Below, piece by piece: positions 62,624-64,000 of a stretch of DNA of 64,000 nucleotides. Source of the stretch: Candidatus Paraprochloron terpiosi LD05. Lineage in GTDB: Bacteria > Cyanobacteriota > Cyanobacteriia > Cyanobacteriales > Prochloraceae. Under the pieces are notes generated by a model, which made no database searches, had not been told where the DNA came from, and saw only the letters and a program-made list of their open reading frames with translations. Position 1 is the first letter of the stretch, and the number at the start of each line of letters is the position of its first letter. The translations under genes and the position numbers were made by a program. The DNA lies in NCBI GenBank assembly GCA_018141785.1, contig CP073341.1, forward strand, positions 1,191,118 through 1,255,117. Reading direction: 5' to 3'.

Positions 62624-64000
62624 ATGCTAGACCCTAATATCAGCCGCTTGCTCGCTAACCGCTATCAACTCGTAGAGTTGGTTGGGGAAGGTTCTATGGG
62701 TCGAGTTTATCGTGCTGAAGATACTTTGCTTGGCGGTGCGACCGTAGCGGTTAAATTTCTCTCCCAAATGTTGCTGAATGAGAAAATGCGCCAGCGCTTT
62801 GAGCGAGAAGCAACTATCTGCGCTCTCTTGGGAGAGAAAAGCATTCATATTGTTCGCGTTCGCGATTACGGAGTAGATGATAGTGATATTCCTTATTACG
62901 TGATGGAATATCTCCAAGGAGAGTCTCTGAGTGAGATTATTGACAAAGAACCCCTGTCCTTGTCTCGATTCTGCAATATAACTCGTCAAATCTGTGCCGG
63001 GATGTCCGGAGCCCATGAAGGAATTTTGTTTAACCAAGAACTTTGCCAGATCATCCATCGGGATATTAAACCCAGTAATATTCTCGTGGTGCAAAATCCT
63101 ACTTTGGGGGAGTTAGTTAAAGTATTAGATTTTGGCATCGCCAAACTAATTCAATCCAGCTCCACCATGACTAATTCCTTTATGGGGACTCTTGCTTATT
63201 GTTCCCCAGAGCCAAAGGTCGGGGAAAGAACTGGATCACTGCTCCGATATTTATAGCCTCGGGGTAATGATGTACGAAATGCTAACTGGAGAAATGCCTG
63301 TGCTACCAGAAACATCTTCCTTTGGTAGTTGGTATAAAGCTCATCATGACTTACAACCGGAACCGTTTAACCCAGAACTAAACTTGCCTTCCTCGCTACA
63401 AAGGCTAGTGATGAAGTGCCTGGCTAAATCACCGGACCAGCGCCCCCAAACCGTTGAGGAAATTTCCCAAGCCTTAAAGGAGTTGGCCTCTCAAGATAGT
63501 TTCATTACTTGGCGAAGAACTCTATCAGACTATTCATACAAAGACACAGTTAAAGTCACTGATGCTCAAGATACTCTTCATAATTCTCTTGATAAAATTT
63601 GTTTACAATATTCTTGGCCAAAGGACAAACCCCAGGGTAAAATTGTCTTTCCTGCTTTGATTCCCAGTGAAACAGTACCTATTCCTACCCTGTGGGGGAT
63701 GTTAGACTCCTCTGATATTCTCAAACATAAGTCTAGAACTCGCTACAATCAATTTTTATTTATGACTAAACCCCACCCGATGATGCTGTGGATTACTGTT
63801 CTCTACAAACGGTCCAGCGGAGCGAAGTGGTTGCCTTGCTATCTAGACTTAAAAACAAAGACAGGTCAGAGATTAACTCATATTTTGGGAACTCAGGGTG
63901 GCTACAGAATATTGCTATTTGCCCAAGATTTGCCCCAAAGTTGCCAGCATCTGCTCCATGCCAGTATTGCGCCTAAACAGTGTACTCTGCTCCAAGAGTG
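62624..64000 (+). pseudogene. Serine/threonine protein kinase, frameshift, runs off the right edge
   Basis: From ATG 62624 (another start is possible at 62570): NRYQLVELVGEGSMGRVYRA, VAVKFLSQMLL with the Lys, IIHRDIKPSNILVVQ with the catalytic HRD and VKVLDFGIAKLIQ with DFG. The first frame stops at 63256. In the next frame the protein continues DHCSDIYSLGVMMYEMLTGE and CLAKSPDQRPQTVEEISQAL and stays open to 64000, with a cyanobacterial C-terminal part (WLPCYLDLKTKTG). The shift is at four G (63221-63224), and three would keep the frame. Without the correction, the kinase lacks its C-lobe. Confidence 0.82.

Overview
The window is a stretch of cyanobacterial chromosome. The evidence is a complete psbA for the D1 protein of photosystem II with all the expected ligand residues, many copies of the HIP1 octamer GCGATCGC, several Uma2 (DUF820) genes, an NtcA-type box near an ammonium transporter gene, a fused modBC gene and cyanobacterial families such as DUF2079, DUF2232 and a Rieske protein related to pheophorbide oxygenases. 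No rRNA or tRNA gene and no CRISPR array was seen. Gene order mixes housekeeping genes with accessory, repeat-rich and decaying segments.

Layout. 1-2.1 kb: a HerA-like ATPase (running off the left edge) translationally coupled to a DNA methyltransferase. 2.4-4.4 kb: three broken small genes around a Rieske oxygenase. 4.5-7.4 kb: an MBL-fold hydrolase, a small protein and a subtilase. 7.6-11 kb: Uma2, a Phd/VapC module, a coiled-coil Uma2, two small ORFs and a frameshifted alpha/beta hydrolase. 11.1-14.5 kb: gcvH and gcvP of the glycine cleavage system. 14.6-16.0 kb: an IS605-like hairpin and an ORF-less group II intron. 16-21.3 kb: membrane proteins, a sugar-nucleotide epimerase family protein, pgsA, a frameshifted Crp/Fnr regulator and a broken PIN module. 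21.3-26.9 kb: a MITE-like element before cobT, a polyamine-type binding protein, a DUF481 outer-membrane protein and psbA. 27-33.5 kb: a broken Uma2, a broken Roco gene, recQ and three tandem Uma2 copies. 33.5-41.7 kb: gatB, amt, argJ, a degraded MazF locus, a degraded DUF4351 nuclease and a mannosyltransferase-like gene. 41.8-50 kb: a one-piece DarT-DarG fusion, an alanine symporter, a choloylglycine-hydrolase family protein, a PFEF-type sorted protein and a radical SAM/TcmP pair. 50.2-64 kb: pgi, a response regulator, a group 2 sigma factor, priA, anmK, an unrecognised membrane/zinc-motif pair, modA, modBC and a serine/threonine kinase that runs off the right edge.

How the genes relate. Core metabolism and information genes are intact. 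Decay is concentrated in accessory genes: about a dozen carry single stops or one-base indels, often in short homopolymers, and at two toxin-antitoxin loci the toxin is broken while the antitoxin is intact. The most unusual items are the DarT-DarG fusion (41782-42951), the radical SAM/TcmP pair (47718-49966), the 58149-59358 pair, a two-hairpin repeat with compensatory base changes (11576 and 23021), and a 115-bp inverted-repeat element with a 6-bp target duplication just before cobT.
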